A DNA stretch of 64,000 nt from DATIUV01 sp049322755 (GTDB taxonomy: Bacteria > Pseudomonadota > Gammaproteobacteria > Burkholderiales > UBA6910): positions 221,281 through 285,280 of the forward strand of contig JBMOQX010000037.1 of the NCBI GenBank assembly GCA_049322755.1, given 5' to 3'. The position numbers and the translations under genes are program-made. This document shows, one piece after another, positions 24,913 to 33,749 of this stretch (the first letter of the stretch is position 1; the number at the start of each line of letters is the position of its first letter). The notes below the pieces were generated by a model. That model worked only from the letters and a program-made list of their open reading frames with translations, did not search any database and was not told the DNA's origin.

Positions 24913-25545
24913 TCAGGCCGGCGTCCCTTCGCCGTCGATCCGGTCGTTCGTTGAGCCCGCATCCACCCCGGGGACCCCGTCACCATCCTTCCCGCGCTCC
25001 AGGTCAGCTTGCGCCAAGTCCTGCTCCGGTCCCGGCGTCTGGCCGCCGGGTGCGGCGTCGGCCGCCTGCTCGGACAACCGAGCGGGCGGGCTTTCGGCGG
25101 CCACTTCAGGCGCGACGGACTCGCCCGCTTTCTTGGGCGCAGTGCGGACCAGATGCTCCACGGTGTGGGTGAGCGAAGCCAGCACGTCCGGCTCGATGGC
25201 CTCAAACTTGGAGTAGTCGTCGATGTAGATGTCGAGTCCGTCCATCACGTTGAAGTGGGGGTCGCTGAAGAGCTTCTTGATCGCGGTGCGCCGGAGCACC
25301 TGCTCCACCTTGGGATGCATGAACGGCGCGAAGTCCGAATCCGGAGTCAGCGAGTCCAGCGCCGGAAGGTCTGGCGCAGCATCCCGCGCGGGCGGCAACG
25401 GCTGCTGCGGGGCGGCATCCTCGGTGCGCGCCTCCCGCTTCAGGCGCGCCCAGCGCGCGACGAAGGTCTCGTCCGCAGAACGTGTCTCGGCGGGCGGCCC
25501 TTCACGGCGCGTCGCGCCCGTTTCAGGTTTCTCGACTTTTGCCAT
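24913..25545 (-). CDS. DUF3306-family protein
   Basis: This 210-residue soluble protein begins with a charged segment containing FVARWARLKREA (about 29-40), the usual DUF3306 start. The conserved core follows (DFAPFMHPKVEQVLRRTAIKKLF near residues 73-95, then DPHFNVMDGLDIYIDDYS). The tail is low-complexity Ala/Pro/Gln-rich. It overlaps DUF3305 by 23 bases. The family is confined to formate dehydrogenase loci and has no assigned function. Confidence 0.85.
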   Translation of the reverse strand: MAKVEKPETGATRREGPPAETRSADETFVARWARLKREARTEDAAPQQPLPPARDAAPDLPALDSLTPDSDFAPFMHPKVEQVLRRTAIKKLFSDPHFNVMDGLDIYIDDYSKFEAIEPDVLASLTHTVEHLVRTAPKKAGESVAPEVAAESPPARLSEQAADAAPGGQTPGPEQDLAQADLERGKDGDGVPGVDAGSTNDRIDGEGTPA

Positions 25546-26011
25546 CCTGTCCCAGCTTCGATGAAGCGTAACGGCCGCCCTTGCGGCGCTTGATCTCGGG
25601 ACGATAATGGGTTTCGACGAACTCGCCCACCCAGCGAACGATCTCCGGCGGCATGGGCACCCCGTCCACCTGCTCGCTGGCGTCCATCCAACGTGCCGCT
25701 TCGCCGTAGCTCAGCGTGACAAACGCGGGCTTTGCTTCGTCGTCTTCCATGCGCCACATAACAAACACCCGCGGCTCGGTAGTGGACACGTTGAGCCAGT
25801 AATTTTCCGCCTCATCCCGATGAAGCTCCAGGAGAAAACCCGGATGGAGGATCCGGCGCCGCTCGCCATCCTCGAAAATGATCCGCGCCGGAGAGCCTGG
25901 CTCGGAGGCGTCCTCGACGACGCCGATGGCCTGCCATCGCCCGGAAACCCAGCGGTTGTCCAGGTGCAACCATTCCATGACGACGGCGACGGGTAGAGAC
26001 GGAGTGTCCAC
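25523..26011 (-). CDS. DUF3305-family protein
   Basis: This roughly 162-residue protein shows the family opening PVAVVMEWLHLDNRWVSG and the core motifs GFLLELHRDEAENYWLN and PRVFVMWRM. The start is GTG 26011. Together with DUF3306 and the polyferredoxin it forms the conserved upstream module of the fdh operon. The function is unknown. The 194-base gap to divergent moaA holds a sigma-54 promoter for moaA, but I found no matching one for this gene. Confidence 0.85.
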   Translation of the reverse strand: MDTPSLPVAVVMEWLHLDNRWVSGRWQAIGVVEDASEPGSPARIIFEDGERRRILHPGFLLELHRDEAENYWLNVSTTEPRVFVMWRMEDDEAKPAFVTLSYGEAARWMDASEQVDGVPMPPEIVRWVGEFVETHYRPEIKRRKGGRYASSKLGQDGKSRET

Positions 26012-26144
26012 GGCTGCTAAATGAGTTAGATTATGAAACGTCGACCAAATATACGGCTAGAGTGTCGAATCCGGTAGGTCCTTTTGCTCACTGCATCGGC
26101 CCGGAGCTTTGGGGAGATTTTTCCCGGCGATTCGGGCAGCGTAC

Positions 26145-26161
26145 CGGAACACGGGTTGCTT
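26145..26161 (+). promoter_or_regulatory. Candidate sigma-54 promoter of moaA-fdhD-mobA
   Basis: CCGGAACACGGGTTGCT has GG and GC exactly ten bases apart, an A and C of the -24 element and a perfect TTGCT at -12, followed by TTTT. The predicted start near 26172 leaves a 34-base leader before moaA. It is the better of the two sigma-54 matches in the window. Confidence 0.6.
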
Positions 26162-26205
26162 TTCCCGACTGAATTAGTAAAGAATTACACCCAAGAGGCC
26201 AAGGG

Positions 26206-27213
26206 ATGGATCAGACGACCCCACCGCGCGAAGCGCTGGTCGACAAGTTCGGCCGCACCGTTTCCTACATCCGGCTGTCGGTCACCGACCGCTGCGATTT
26301 CCGCTGCACCTACTGCATGGCGGAGGAGATGACGTTTTTGCCGCGCGCCGAAGTCCTTTCCCTGGAAGAGTGCCTGCGCCTCGCCCGGGTGTTCGTCGGC
26401 CTCGGCGTGTCCAAGATCCGCATCACCGGCGGCGAGCCGCTGGTGCGCAAGAACGTGCTCTGGCTGTTCCAGCAACTGGGCCAGCTGGAGGGTCTGCGGG
26501 AACTGGTGCTCACCACCAACGGCTCCCAGCTGGAGCGCTTCGCGCAACCGCTGGTGGAAGCCGGCGTGCGTCGCGTCAATGTCAGTGTGGACAGCCTGGA
26601 TCCGGAGAAATTCAGGCGCATCACGCGCGTCGGCGACCTGAACAAGGTGCTGCGCGGTATCGCCGCGGCCAAGGCGGCCGGGTTCTCCAGCGTCAAGCTC
26701 AACACCGTGATGATCAACGGCGTCAACGACGGCGAGTTCGTGGACCTGGTGCAGTACGCGGTGGACCACGAGCTGGATATCGCCTTCATCGAGGAGATGC
26801 CGCTGGGCGACATCGGGCACTCGCGGGCGGGCACCTATTACAGTTCCGACGACGCCCTCGCGCGCCTCGGCGAGCGCTTCGAACTGGTGTCCAGCACCGA
26901 AACCACCGGCGGGCCGGCGCGCTATTGGCGCATCCCGGGCACCCGCACCAAGGTGGGCTTCATCTCGCCCCACTCCCACAACTTCTGCGGCAGCTGCAAT
27001 CGCGTGCGCATCACCTGTCGCGGCGAGCTTTATCCCTGCCTGGGACAAAATGACGCCGCCGACTTGCTGCCGATCCTGCGCGCCCACGGCGACGACGCGC
27101 CGCTGCGCCAGGCCATTGTCGACACCATGGGCATCAAGCCGCGGGGTCACGACTTCAATCTGTTCCAGGACAAGCCCAAGGTGGTGCGCTTCATGTCGGT
27201 CACCGGGGGCTGA
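26206..27213 (+). CDS. moaA: GTP 3',8-cyclase MoaA
   Basis: This 335-residue radical-SAM enzyme makes 3',8-cyclo-GTP, the first step of molybdopterin synthesis. The N-terminal SAM cluster is CDFRCTYC (residues about 27-34, CX3CX2C). The C-terminal cluster is FCGSCNRVRITCRG near residue 264. The protein ends SVTGG, with the catalytically needed Gly-Gly. The ITGGEPLVRK motif is intact. It leads an operon with fdhD (six-base gap) and mobA. No moaC is present in the window. Confidence 0.96.
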   Translation: MDQTTPPREALVDKFGRTVSYIRLSVTDRCDFRCTYCMAEEMTFLPRAEVLSLEECLRLARVFVGLGVSKIRITGGEPLVRKNVLWLFQQLGQLEGLRELVLTTNGSQLERFAQPLVEAGVRRVNVSVDSLDPEKFRRITRVGDLNKVLRGIAAAKAAGFSSVKLNTVMINGVNDGEFVDLVQYAVDHELDIAFIEEMPLGDIGHSRAGTYYSSDDALARLGERFELVSSTETTGGPARYWRIPGTRTKVGFISPHSHNFCGSCNRVRITCRGELYPCLGQNDAADLLPILRAHGDDAPLRQAIVDTMGIKPRGHDFNLFQDKPKVVRFMSVTGG

Positions 27214-27219
27214 ACCGCA

Positions 27220-28047
27220 GTGGACGCGCCCTACCGTCCCAAGCTGACCAACGCCGCCCGCCCTGCCACCTTCCCGGTGGCGGCCATCAACGAGCGCGGC
27301 GAGGAGCAGGAAACCCACATCGCCGGCGAGCACCCCCTCACGCTCTACGTCGACAAGCGTGAAATCGTCACGCTGATGACGCTGGGCGGGGCACCCGAGG
27401 CGCTCGCCATCGGTTACCTGCGCAACCAGCGGTTGCTGCGCAGCATTGAGGAGATCGTCGCAGTCCAGGTGGACTGGGACGTGGAGGCGGTGGCGGTGAC
27501 CACCCGCGACGGCCTCGAAGGCCTGGACGCGAAGATGGAAAAGCGCACCGTGACGACGGGCTGCGGCCAGGGCACGGTGTTCGGCGACCTGATGGACGAG
27601 ATCGACCGGATCGAGCTGCCGCGGGACGTCACGCTGGACGAAGACACCCTCTACCGCCTGCTGGACAACGTGCGCCGGCACGAGTCGATCTACAAGCAGG
27701 CGGGCGCGGTGCACGGCTGCGCGCTGGCCCAGGGCGCCGAGATCCTCATGTTCGTCGAGGACGTCGGCCGCCACAACGCGGTGGACGCCATCGCCGGCCA
27801 GATGTGGCTGGATCGCCTGGACGGCGCGGACAAGATCTTCTACACCACCGGCCGCCTCACCTCCGAGATGGTGATCAAGTGCGCGCAGATGGGGATCCCG
27901 TTCCTGGTTTCACGCTCGGGCCTGACCCAGATGGGGCACCGGGTCGCGGAGAAAGTCGGCCTCACCATGATCGGCCGGGCCACCGGCAAGCATTACCTGC
28001 TGTTCACCGGCCGCGAGCGCTTCGTGCGCGGCGCGGCACCGGCCTAA
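27220..28047 (+). CDS. fdhD: Formate dehydrogenase accessory sulfurtransferase FdhD
   Basis: This 275-residue protein passes sulfur from a cysteine desulfurase to the bis-MGD of formate dehydrogenase, a step needed for activity. The conserved Cys lies in TTGCGQGT near residue 115. VGRHNAVDAIAG near 188 and FYTTGRLTSEMVIKCA near 208 are family signatures. The start is GTG 27220, six bases after moaA. Its presence matches the fdhA gene on the other strand. Confidence 0.95.
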   Translation: MDAPYRPKLTNAARPATFPVAAINERGEEQETHIAGEHPLTLYVDKREIVTLMTLGGAPEALAIGYLRNQRLLRSIEEIVAVQVDWDVEAVAVTTRDGLEGLDAKMEKRTVTTGCGQGTVFGDLMDEIDRIELPRDVTLDEDTLYRLLDNVRRHESIYKQAGAVHGCALAQGAEILMFVEDVGRHNAVDAIAGQMWLDRLDGADKIFYTTGRLTSEMVIKCAQMGIPFLVSRSGLTQMGHRVAEKVGLTMIGRATGKHYLLFTGRERFVRGAAPA

Positions 28048-28092
28048 GGACCGCGCCGCCGGGCCGCGCCCGCTCGGTTTTCTCGGATCGCC

Positions 28093-28680
28093 ATGGACAA
28101 AGTCACCGGGGTCGTGCTGGCCGGCGGCCAGGGCCGCCGCATGGGAGGCGTCGACAAGGGCCTCAAGCCGTTGCGCGGAAGGCCCATGGTGGAGTGGGTG
28201 CTGGCGCGCTTTGCGCCGCAGGTCGACGAGGTCCTGATCAACGCCAACCAGAACGTCGAGCGCTACGCCGCCTTCGGTCATCGCGTCGCCCCGGATCTGG
28301 TGGGCGGATTCGCCGGTCCGCTGGCGGGACTGCACCGGGGGCTCAGCGAGGCGGCGCACCCGCTGGTGGCGACGGCGCCCTGCGACTCGCCGTTCCTGCC
28401 GGCCGACCTGGTGGCGAGACTGCGCGCGGCGCTGGAGGCCCAGGACGCGGACCTCGCCGTCGCCCGCACCGGCGACCAGCCGCACCCGGTGTTCTGCCTG
28501 TGCCGGCGCTCGCTGAAACCGCATCTGGAGCAGTTTCTCGAGACCGGCGGCCGCAAGATCGACGCCTGGTACGGGTCGTTGCGCGTGGTCGAGGTGGCGT
28601 TTGACGACGAGCCGGAAGCGTTCAGCAACATCAACACGCCGGAGGAACTGAGCGCCTCCGAACTGCGCGCCCGCTCGTGA
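28093..28680 (+). CDS. mobA: Molybdenum cofactor guanylyltransferase MobA
   Basis: This 195-residue GTP:Mo-molybdopterin guanylyltransferase makes the MGD form used by FdhA. The nucleotide-binding start VVLAGGQGRRMGGVDKGL (residues 7-24) is diagnostic, followed by FAGPLAGLHRGL and APCDSPFLP near residue 95. Its TGA overlaps the GTG start of the next gene (GTGA), so the regulator downstream belongs to the same operon. Confidence 0.95.
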   Translation: MDKVTGVVLAGGQGRRMGGVDKGLKPLRGRPMVEWVLARFAPQVDEVLINANQNVERYAAFGHRVAPDLVGGFAGPLAGLHRGLSEAAHPLVATAPCDSPFLPADLVARLRAALEAQDADLAVARTGDQPHPVFCLCRRSLKPHLEQFLETGGRKIDAWYGSLRVVEVAFDDEPEAFSNINTPEELSASELRARS

Positions 28681-29591
28681 ACGACACGCAGCCTGTCGGC
28701 GAAGGCAGCTATTTCACCGTCCACGAGGTGGCGCAGTACCTGCACCTCAACGAGAAAAAGATCTATGCCCTGGTGAAGGAAGGCGCCATCCCCGCCACCA
28801 AGGCCGCGGGCAAATGGCTGTTCCCGAAGCGGCTGGTGGACGAGTGGCTGTTGGAGTCCGCCCACGGGGGCGTGCTCACGGACCGGCTCATCGTCGCCGG
28901 CAGCGACGACCCGCTGCTGGCCGCGGCGGTCGCGGAACTGGGCGCCCGCCTGCAGGGTGCGGCGCTGGTGGCGCTGGCGCCCACCGGGACGCGCCTGGGG
29001 CTGGCGCTGCTGTCCCAGCGCCGCGCCAACGTCTGCGGCATCCACTGGGGTCCGGCGGCGGCGGCGGATCGCCGGCACGCGGCGCTGGTGCGCGGCTTCC
29101 CCGGCTTCCGCGACTGGACCCTAGTGCGGCTCGCGCGCCGCGAGCAGGGCGTGCTGCTGGGCCCCTCGGTCAGCCACACCGGGGGGCTGCAGGCGCTGGT
29201 GGCTCCCGGCGTGCGTTGGGCGATGCGCCAGGAAGGCGCGGGCTCCCAGCACTTCCTGTCGCTGGTGCTGGGCGAGCGCCAGCTCGCCGTCGCCGAAGCG
29301 GCCGTCGTCGGCCGGGCGCTCACCGAACGCCACGCCGCGGCCGATGTGGCCCAGGGACGCGCCGACTGCGCCCCGGGCGTACGCAGCGCCGCCGCGGAAT
29401 TCGGCCTCGGCTTCCTGCCGCTCGGGTGGGAGTGTTTCGACCTGGTGCTGCCGAAAGCGGTGTATTTCCGCCACCTGTTCCAGCAGTTGCTGGACGTCCT
29501 GCGGGGAGCCCCCACCGGCGGGCTGGCTGCCGCGCTCGACGGCTACGATCTGGAGCCGCTGGGACGGGTGATTCCGGTTCCGGAAGAGTAG
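28677..29591 (+). CDS. Excisionase-type HTH regulator with PBP-like ligand domain
   Basis: This 304-residue protein has an N-terminal MerR/excisionase-type HTH (about 10-60: FTVHEVAQYLHLNEKKIYALVKEG, then ATKAAGKWLFPKRLVDEWL). A PBP-like domain (about 85-300) resembles that of the regulator at 9512; ADCAPGVRSAAAEFGLGF parallels ADCAFGIRAAAAQFGLDF. The GTG start overlaps the mobA stop. A sensor of molybdate/tungstate or of cofactor status is likely, given both genes' settings. The last 49 bases overlap, tail to tail, the end of the glucokinase gene. Confidence 0.85.
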   Translation: MNDTQPVGEGSYFTVHEVAQYLHLNEKKIYALVKEGAIPATKAAGKWLFPKRLVDEWLLESAHGGVLTDRLIVAGSDDPLLAAAVAELGARLQGAALVALAPTGTRLGLALLSQRRANVCGIHWGPAAAADRRHAALVRGFPGFRDWTLVRLARREQGVLLGPSVSHTGGLQALVAPGVRWAMRQEGAGSQHFLSLVLGERQLAVAEAAVVGRALTERHAAADVAQGRADCAPGVRSAAAEFGLGFLPLGWECFDLVLPKAVYFRHLFQQLLDVLRGAPTGGLAAALDGYDLEPLGRVIPVPEE

Positions 29592-30607
29592 GCGGCGCAG
29601 TAGGCCGCGCGCGCCGCGTGGGCCGCCGCACCCAGCAAGCCAAGGCGGTCGTTGCGGACCAGCGTCACCGGGACGCGCGCCAGCAACGGGCGGAACCTGC
29701 CCTTGTCGAGGAACGCGTTGGCGAACGCGGGACCGCAGAGCGTCTCCGCGATCACCGGCGCGATGCCGCCGGCGATATAGACGCCACCGGTGGCCAGGAA
29801 CGTCAGCGCCAGGTTCCCCGCCACGGCCCCGTAAACGGCGGCGAACACGTCCAGCGCGCGCATCGCAACGGGGTCGCCGGCGCGGGCCGCAGCCGACACC
29901 TTGGCAGCGCCAAGCGGCGGTTGCGCCAGGTCGGCGCCCCTGAGCACGCAGCAGATCGCTTCCAGTCCGGATCCGGAGAGTACGCGCTCGCAGGATACAT
30001 GGCCGTACTGCTGCGCCAGCGCGGCGGCGACGCGGCGCTGGTCCTCGTCCTGGGGCGCGAAATCCCCATGCCCCGCTTCCGAGGCCACCGCCGCGAAGGC
30101 ATCGCCGGCCGGCACCAGGGCCGCGACGCCGAGCCCGGTGCCGGCGCCCAGCACCAGCCGCGCGCCGCGGGAGTCCGGCTCGCCGCGCTGAATCGAGGCA
30201 ACGTCGCCGGGCCGCAGCTCGCCGACGCCGTGGGCCGCGGCAACGAAGTCGTTGACGATTTCCACCTGCGCGACGCCGAGTTCCCGTTCCAGGGCGCGCG
30301 CGTCCAGCAGCCAGGGCAGATTCGTGAGCCGGGCGCGACCGGAGGCCACCGGCCCCGCCACCGCCAGAGTCATCGCGCCGACGCCGGCGAGGTCGAAGCC
30401 GAAATCCGCGGCGAACCGGCGCAGCAGCGCCGCCGCGCCGTCGAACCCGGCGCTGTCGTAGACGCGCTCGGCGACCGGATGCGCCCGCGCGCTCTCCGGC
30501 GTACCGGTCTGCAGCCGCGCACGGGTGCCGCCGATGTCGCCCGCCAGGTAGCGCGCCCGCGCCGATCCGGGCAAACCGCCGCGCGGATATCCGGCCCGGG
30601 CGCTCAC
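29543..30607 (-). CDS. glk: Glucokinase (ROK-unrelated Glk family)
   Basis: This roughly 354-residue ATP-dependent hexokinase has YLAGDIGGTRARL near the N-terminus (phosphate-binding DIGGT), LAVAGPV, LTNLPWLL, VEIVNDFVAAAHG, LGAGTGLGVAAL, SEAGHGDFAP and a C-terminal GGVYIAGGIAP. It phosphorylates glucose to glucose-6-phosphate. GTG 30607 overlaps the stop of the GGDEF/EAL gene (GTGA); no ATG is suitably placed. Its end overlaps the convergent regulator gene by 49 bases. Confidence 0.9.
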   Translation of the reverse strand: MSARAGYPRGGLPGSARARYLAGDIGGTRARLQTGTPESARAHPVAERVYDSAGFDGAAALLRRFAADFGFDLAGVGAMTLAVAGPVASGRARLTNLPWLLDARALERELGVAQVEIVNDFVAAAHGVGELRPGDVASIQRGEPDSRGARLVLGAGTGLGVAALVPAGDAFAAVASEAGHGDFAPQDEDQRRVAAALAQQYGHVSCERVLSGSGLEAICCVLRGADLAQPPLGAAKVSAAARAGDPVAMRALDVFAAVYGAVAGNLALTFLATGGVYIAGGIAPVIAETLCGPAFANAFLDKGRFRPLLARVPVTLVRNDRLGLLGAAAHAARAAYCAAYSSGTGITRPSGSRS

Positions 30608-32952
30608 CCCAGTGCCGCCGTCGACGACGGCCCCTTGACCAGCAGCGGCTCGGGCACGCCGATCGCGTTGCCCTGGGCGTAGTCCACCTTGAGCTCCGCA
30701 AGGCGCGCCAGCGTCGCCGCGTCGCCGACGAACTCCGCCACCGTCTTCATGCCGAGGAGATGGGCGATGCGGTTGAATGCCTCCACGATCGCGTAGTCCA
30801 CCGCGTTGGTCGCGAGGTCGCGCACGAAGCTGCCGTCGATCTTGAGATAGTCCGCCGGCAGGTGCTTGAGATACGCGAACGACGACATCCCGACGCCGAA
30901 ATCGTCCAGGGCGAAGCGGCATCCCAGCGCCCGCAGGTCGTGCATGAACTCCCCGGCCTTGGTGAGATTGGCGATGGCGGTGGTCTCGGTGATCTCGAAG
31001 CACAGGCGCTGTGCGGGCAGGTGGTGGGCGTCGATCTGCCGCCGCAGGAAATCGGTGAAGGTGCTGTCGTTCATGCTCGCCCCCGACAGGTTGATGGAAT
31101 AGACGCTGCCGTTGGCGCCGCCCGCCTCCTCGCGCGCCATGAAATCCAGCAGCGCCGTCACCACCCAGCGGTCCACCATGGGCAGCAGGTTGAAGCGCTC
31201 AGCCGCGGGAATGAACTCGTTGGGTGTGAGCAGCTGGCCGCCCTCGTCCACCATGCGCACCAGCACCTCGTAATGGGAAGGCGGCTCGCTCTCGCCGATG
31301 CGCGCGATCGGCTGACGGTAGAGCCGGAAGCCGCTCTTGTCCAGCGCGCCGCTGATCTGGTGCACCATGGCGATGTCGCCCTGGGCGGTGCGCGAGATGT
31401 TGGCGCCGGGCCGGTGGATCTCGACCCGGCTGCCGCCCTTGTCCTTGGCGGCGTAGCAGGACGCGTCGGCGGCATCCATCGCCTCGGTGACGGAGGCGGT
31501 GGCCGCGTCCACCACCACCAGCCCGATCGACAGGCCGAGCGAGAACTCGCGCTCGCGGCACACGAAGCGGAAGTCGCGCACCGTCTCGCGCAGGCCGTTG
31601 GCGATGCGGATCGCCTGGTCCACCGGGCAGGCTTCCAGCAGCACCCCGAACTCGTCGCCGCCGACCCGCGCCAGCGTGTCGCTGCCGCGCATCTTGACGT
31701 GCAGCAACGCCGCCAGCTGGCGCAGCAGCTCGTCGCCGGCGTTGTGGCCGCAGGTGTCGTTGACCGCCTTGAAATGGTCCAGGTCCAGGTAGAGCAGCAC
31801 GTGGTGGCGGCCGTCGGTCTTCGCCGATTCCGCCAGATAGGCCAGACGGCGTTCGAACTCGCGGCGGTTGGCAAGCCCGGTGAGCGCGTCGTGGCTGGCC
31901 TGCCACGTGAGCCGCTGCGCCATGGCCCGGATGTGGCTCACGTCGTGGAACACCACCACCATGCCCTTGCGCTTGCCGCCCGGGTCGCGGATCAGCGCCA
32001 CCGACTCGTCCACCGGAATGCGCCGTCCGTCCTTCGCCTTCAGCAGCACGGAGCGCGAGAACCGCGGCGGCGCCTCGCGCGGGAAGACGTGGTCCAGCGG
32101 CCGCTGGGTCTCCTCGTCCAGCACGTCGTAGACGGCCGCGAGCGGCAGTCCGCGGGCGTCGCGGCTGCGCCAGCCGGTGAGGGTCTCGGCCACCGCGTTG
32201 AGCACCTCGACGCGGCCGCGGGCGTCGGTGGTGATCACCCCCTCGGCGATGGAGTGCAGCGTGACCTCGGCGCGCTCTTTTTCCCGGAACAGCGCCGCCT
32301 CGGCGCGGCTGATGTAGCGGATGACGAAAAACGCCACCAGCAGCGCGATCACCAGCAGTCCGCCCCCCACCGCCGCGAGGAACAGGTGCGCCTCGCGGGT
32401 GTTGTTCTGGGCCTCGGCCAGCGCCTGGAGCATGGTGGCGCGGTGATAGTCCAGCAGGCTGGCGAGCTGCTCCTCGAAGCGCGCCGTCAGCGGCACCGCC
32501 CGCTCCCGGTGCAGCTCGCGGGCGTGCGCCGCCTCGCCGTCCCACAACGCCCGCGCCACGGCGTCGCGCAGATCCTCGAGCCCGTTACTGGTTTCCAGCA
32601 CCCCCGCGACGATCCGGCGCTCCCGGACCGACAGCGGCAGCGTCTGCAGCGCCCCCGCCAGCGCCCGCACGTCCGTCCCGAGGCGCCGGAAGCGCTGCGC
32701 TTCCGTGCCGTCGCGGCGCGCCGCCGGCGCCGCCAGCATCGTGTCCAGGAGCTCCGAGCGCGCGCGGCTCGATTCGAGGAGCTCGTTCGTGAGCTGGATG
32801 CGGCGGCCCTCGTCCCCGGTGACCCGGGCGAGCCGGTTGCTGACTTCGTCCAGCCGGGCGAGGCCCACCAGCACCAGCTGCGCCATCAGCACCACCATGG
32901 CGCCGAAGCCCGCCACCATGACGCCGCGCGGCGTGATGCGCACCCACCTCAT
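30604..32952 (-). CDS. Membrane diguanylate cyclase/phosphodiesterase (PAS-GGDEF-EAL)
   Basis: This 782-residue protein has a first helix at about 10-31, a periplasmic helical sensor region, a second helix at about 192-212, a PAS domain (about 228-340), GGDEF (about 350-505) and EAL (about 525-775). The cyclase motif GGDEF at 431-435 is intact. The EAL signature reads EVL (YEVLVRMVDEGG), but the DDFG loop, KIDGSFV and FEITET blocks are kept, so phosphodiesterase activity is uncertain. It turns over the second messenger c-di-GMP. ATG 32952 overlaps the mtfA stop; the in-frame extension upstream lies within mtfA. Confidence 0.9.
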   Translation of the reverse strand: MRWVRITPRGVMVAGFGAMVVLMAQLVLVGLARLDEVSNRLARVTGDEGRRIQLTNELLESSRARSELLDTMLAAPAARRDGTEAQRFRRLGTDVRALAGALQTLPLSVRERRIVAGVLETSNGLEDLRDAVARALWDGEAAHARELHRERAVPLTARFEEQLASLLDYHRATMLQALAEAQNNTREAHLFLAAVGGGLLVIALLVAFFVIRYISRAEAALFREKERAEVTLHSIAEGVITTDARGRVEVLNAVAETLTGWRSRDARGLPLAAVYDVLDEETQRPLDHVFPREAPPRFSRSVLLKAKDGRRIPVDESVALIRDPGGKRKGMVVVFHDVSHIRAMAQRLTWQASHDALTGLANRREFERRLAYLAESAKTDGRHHVLLYLDLDHFKAVNDTCGHNAGDELLRQLAALLHVKMRGSDTLARVGGDEFGVLLEACPVDQAIRIANGLRETVRDFRFVCREREFSLGLSIGLVVVDAATASVTEAMDAADASCYAAKDKGGSRVEIHRPGANISRTAQGDIAMVHQISGALDKSGFRLYRQPIARIGESEPPSHYEVLVRMVDEGGQLLTPNEFIPAAERFNLLPMVDRWVVTALLDFMAREEAGGANGSVYSINLSGASMNDSTFTDFLRRQIDAHHLPAQRLCFEITETTAIANLTKAGEFMHDLRALGCRFALDDFGVGMSSFAYLKHLPADYLKIDGSFVRDLATNAVDYAIVEAFNRIAHLLGMKTVAEFVGDAATLARLAELKVDYAQGNAIGVPEPLLVKGPSSTAALG

Positions 32953-33743
32953 GGGCCGCCTTCCGCCGCCGCGACGGCGCGTTGCGCCGGATCCTGGCGA
33001 TAGAATGCCGCCAGCTGCGCGTACACCGCCGGATACGCCGCCTGCAGCGCCCGGGGCGTCTGGAAAAACGCCTCGCTCGCCACCGCGAAGAACTCTCCGG
33101 GCGACTCGGCGGCATAGCTGTCGATGGCCGTGGGCAGCCGGTGCCGCGCCCGCCGCTGGAGATCGCGGTAGGCGGCGGCGAACGCGGCCCGCCACGCCTC
33201 GCGGTCCATGCCGGCGTGCAGCGGCGGTTGACCGTTGGCATCGCCGTTCAGCATGTCCAGCTTGTGGGCGAACTCGTGGATGACCACGTTCACCGCCCAG
33301 TCCTCCGACCACGCCGGGTCGACGTCGGCGGCGGACAGGATCACCGGCCCCTGCAGCCACGATTCGCCGGCGAGGGGCTCGCGCACCCGGTGCACCACCC
33401 CGGCTTCGTCGACGTGCTCGCGGTCGGGAACGAACTCATCCGGATAGACGATCACTTCGACCCATGCGCTGTAGCAGTCGAGCCCGAGATTGAGCACCGG
33501 CAGGCAGGCCTGGGCGGCGATCACCAGGCGCGTCGCGTCGTCCGGCTCGTAGCCGCCGGCGCCGTGGATCGCCTTCTGGTCGAGAAACAGCGCAGTGAGG
33601 TCCCGCAGCCGCTCGAGGTCGGCGGCGGGCAGCTCCGCCAGGAACGCAACCCGCTGCAGCAGTTCCCGCCAGAGGTCGTCGCCGGGCCGCATGCGCTCGA
33701 TCGAGCGCTGGCGCCGCCATTGACGGAGCGTGCGCAGCATCAT
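32949..33743 (-). CDS. mtfA: MtfA-type zinc metallopeptidase
   Basis: This 264-residue cytoplasmic protein of the MtfA (DUF980) family has the zinc-binding HEFAHKLD (HExxH) near residue 159 and a downstream Glu region SYAAESPGEFFAVASEAFF near 218. WVEVIVYPDEFV and VREPLAGESWLQGPVILS are also typical. In E. coli MtfA binds the repressor Mlc and affects glucose PTS expression. The gene lies between rmuC and the GGDEF/EAL gene, with a four-base overlap with the latter. Confidence 0.92.
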   Translation of the reverse strand: MMLRTLRQWRRQRSIERMRPGDDLWRELLQRVAFLAELPAADLERLRDLTALFLDQKAIHGAGGYEPDDATRLVIAAQACLPVLNLGLDCYSAWVEVIVYPDEFVPDREHVDEAGVVHRVREPLAGESWLQGPVILSAADVDPAWSEDWAVNVVIHEFAHKLDMLNGDANGQPPLHAGMDREAWRAAFAAAYRDLQRRARHRLPTAIDSYAAESPGEFFAVASEAFFQTPRALQAAYPAVYAQLAAFYRQDPAQRAVAAAEGGP

Positions 33744-33749
33744 CCGGCC

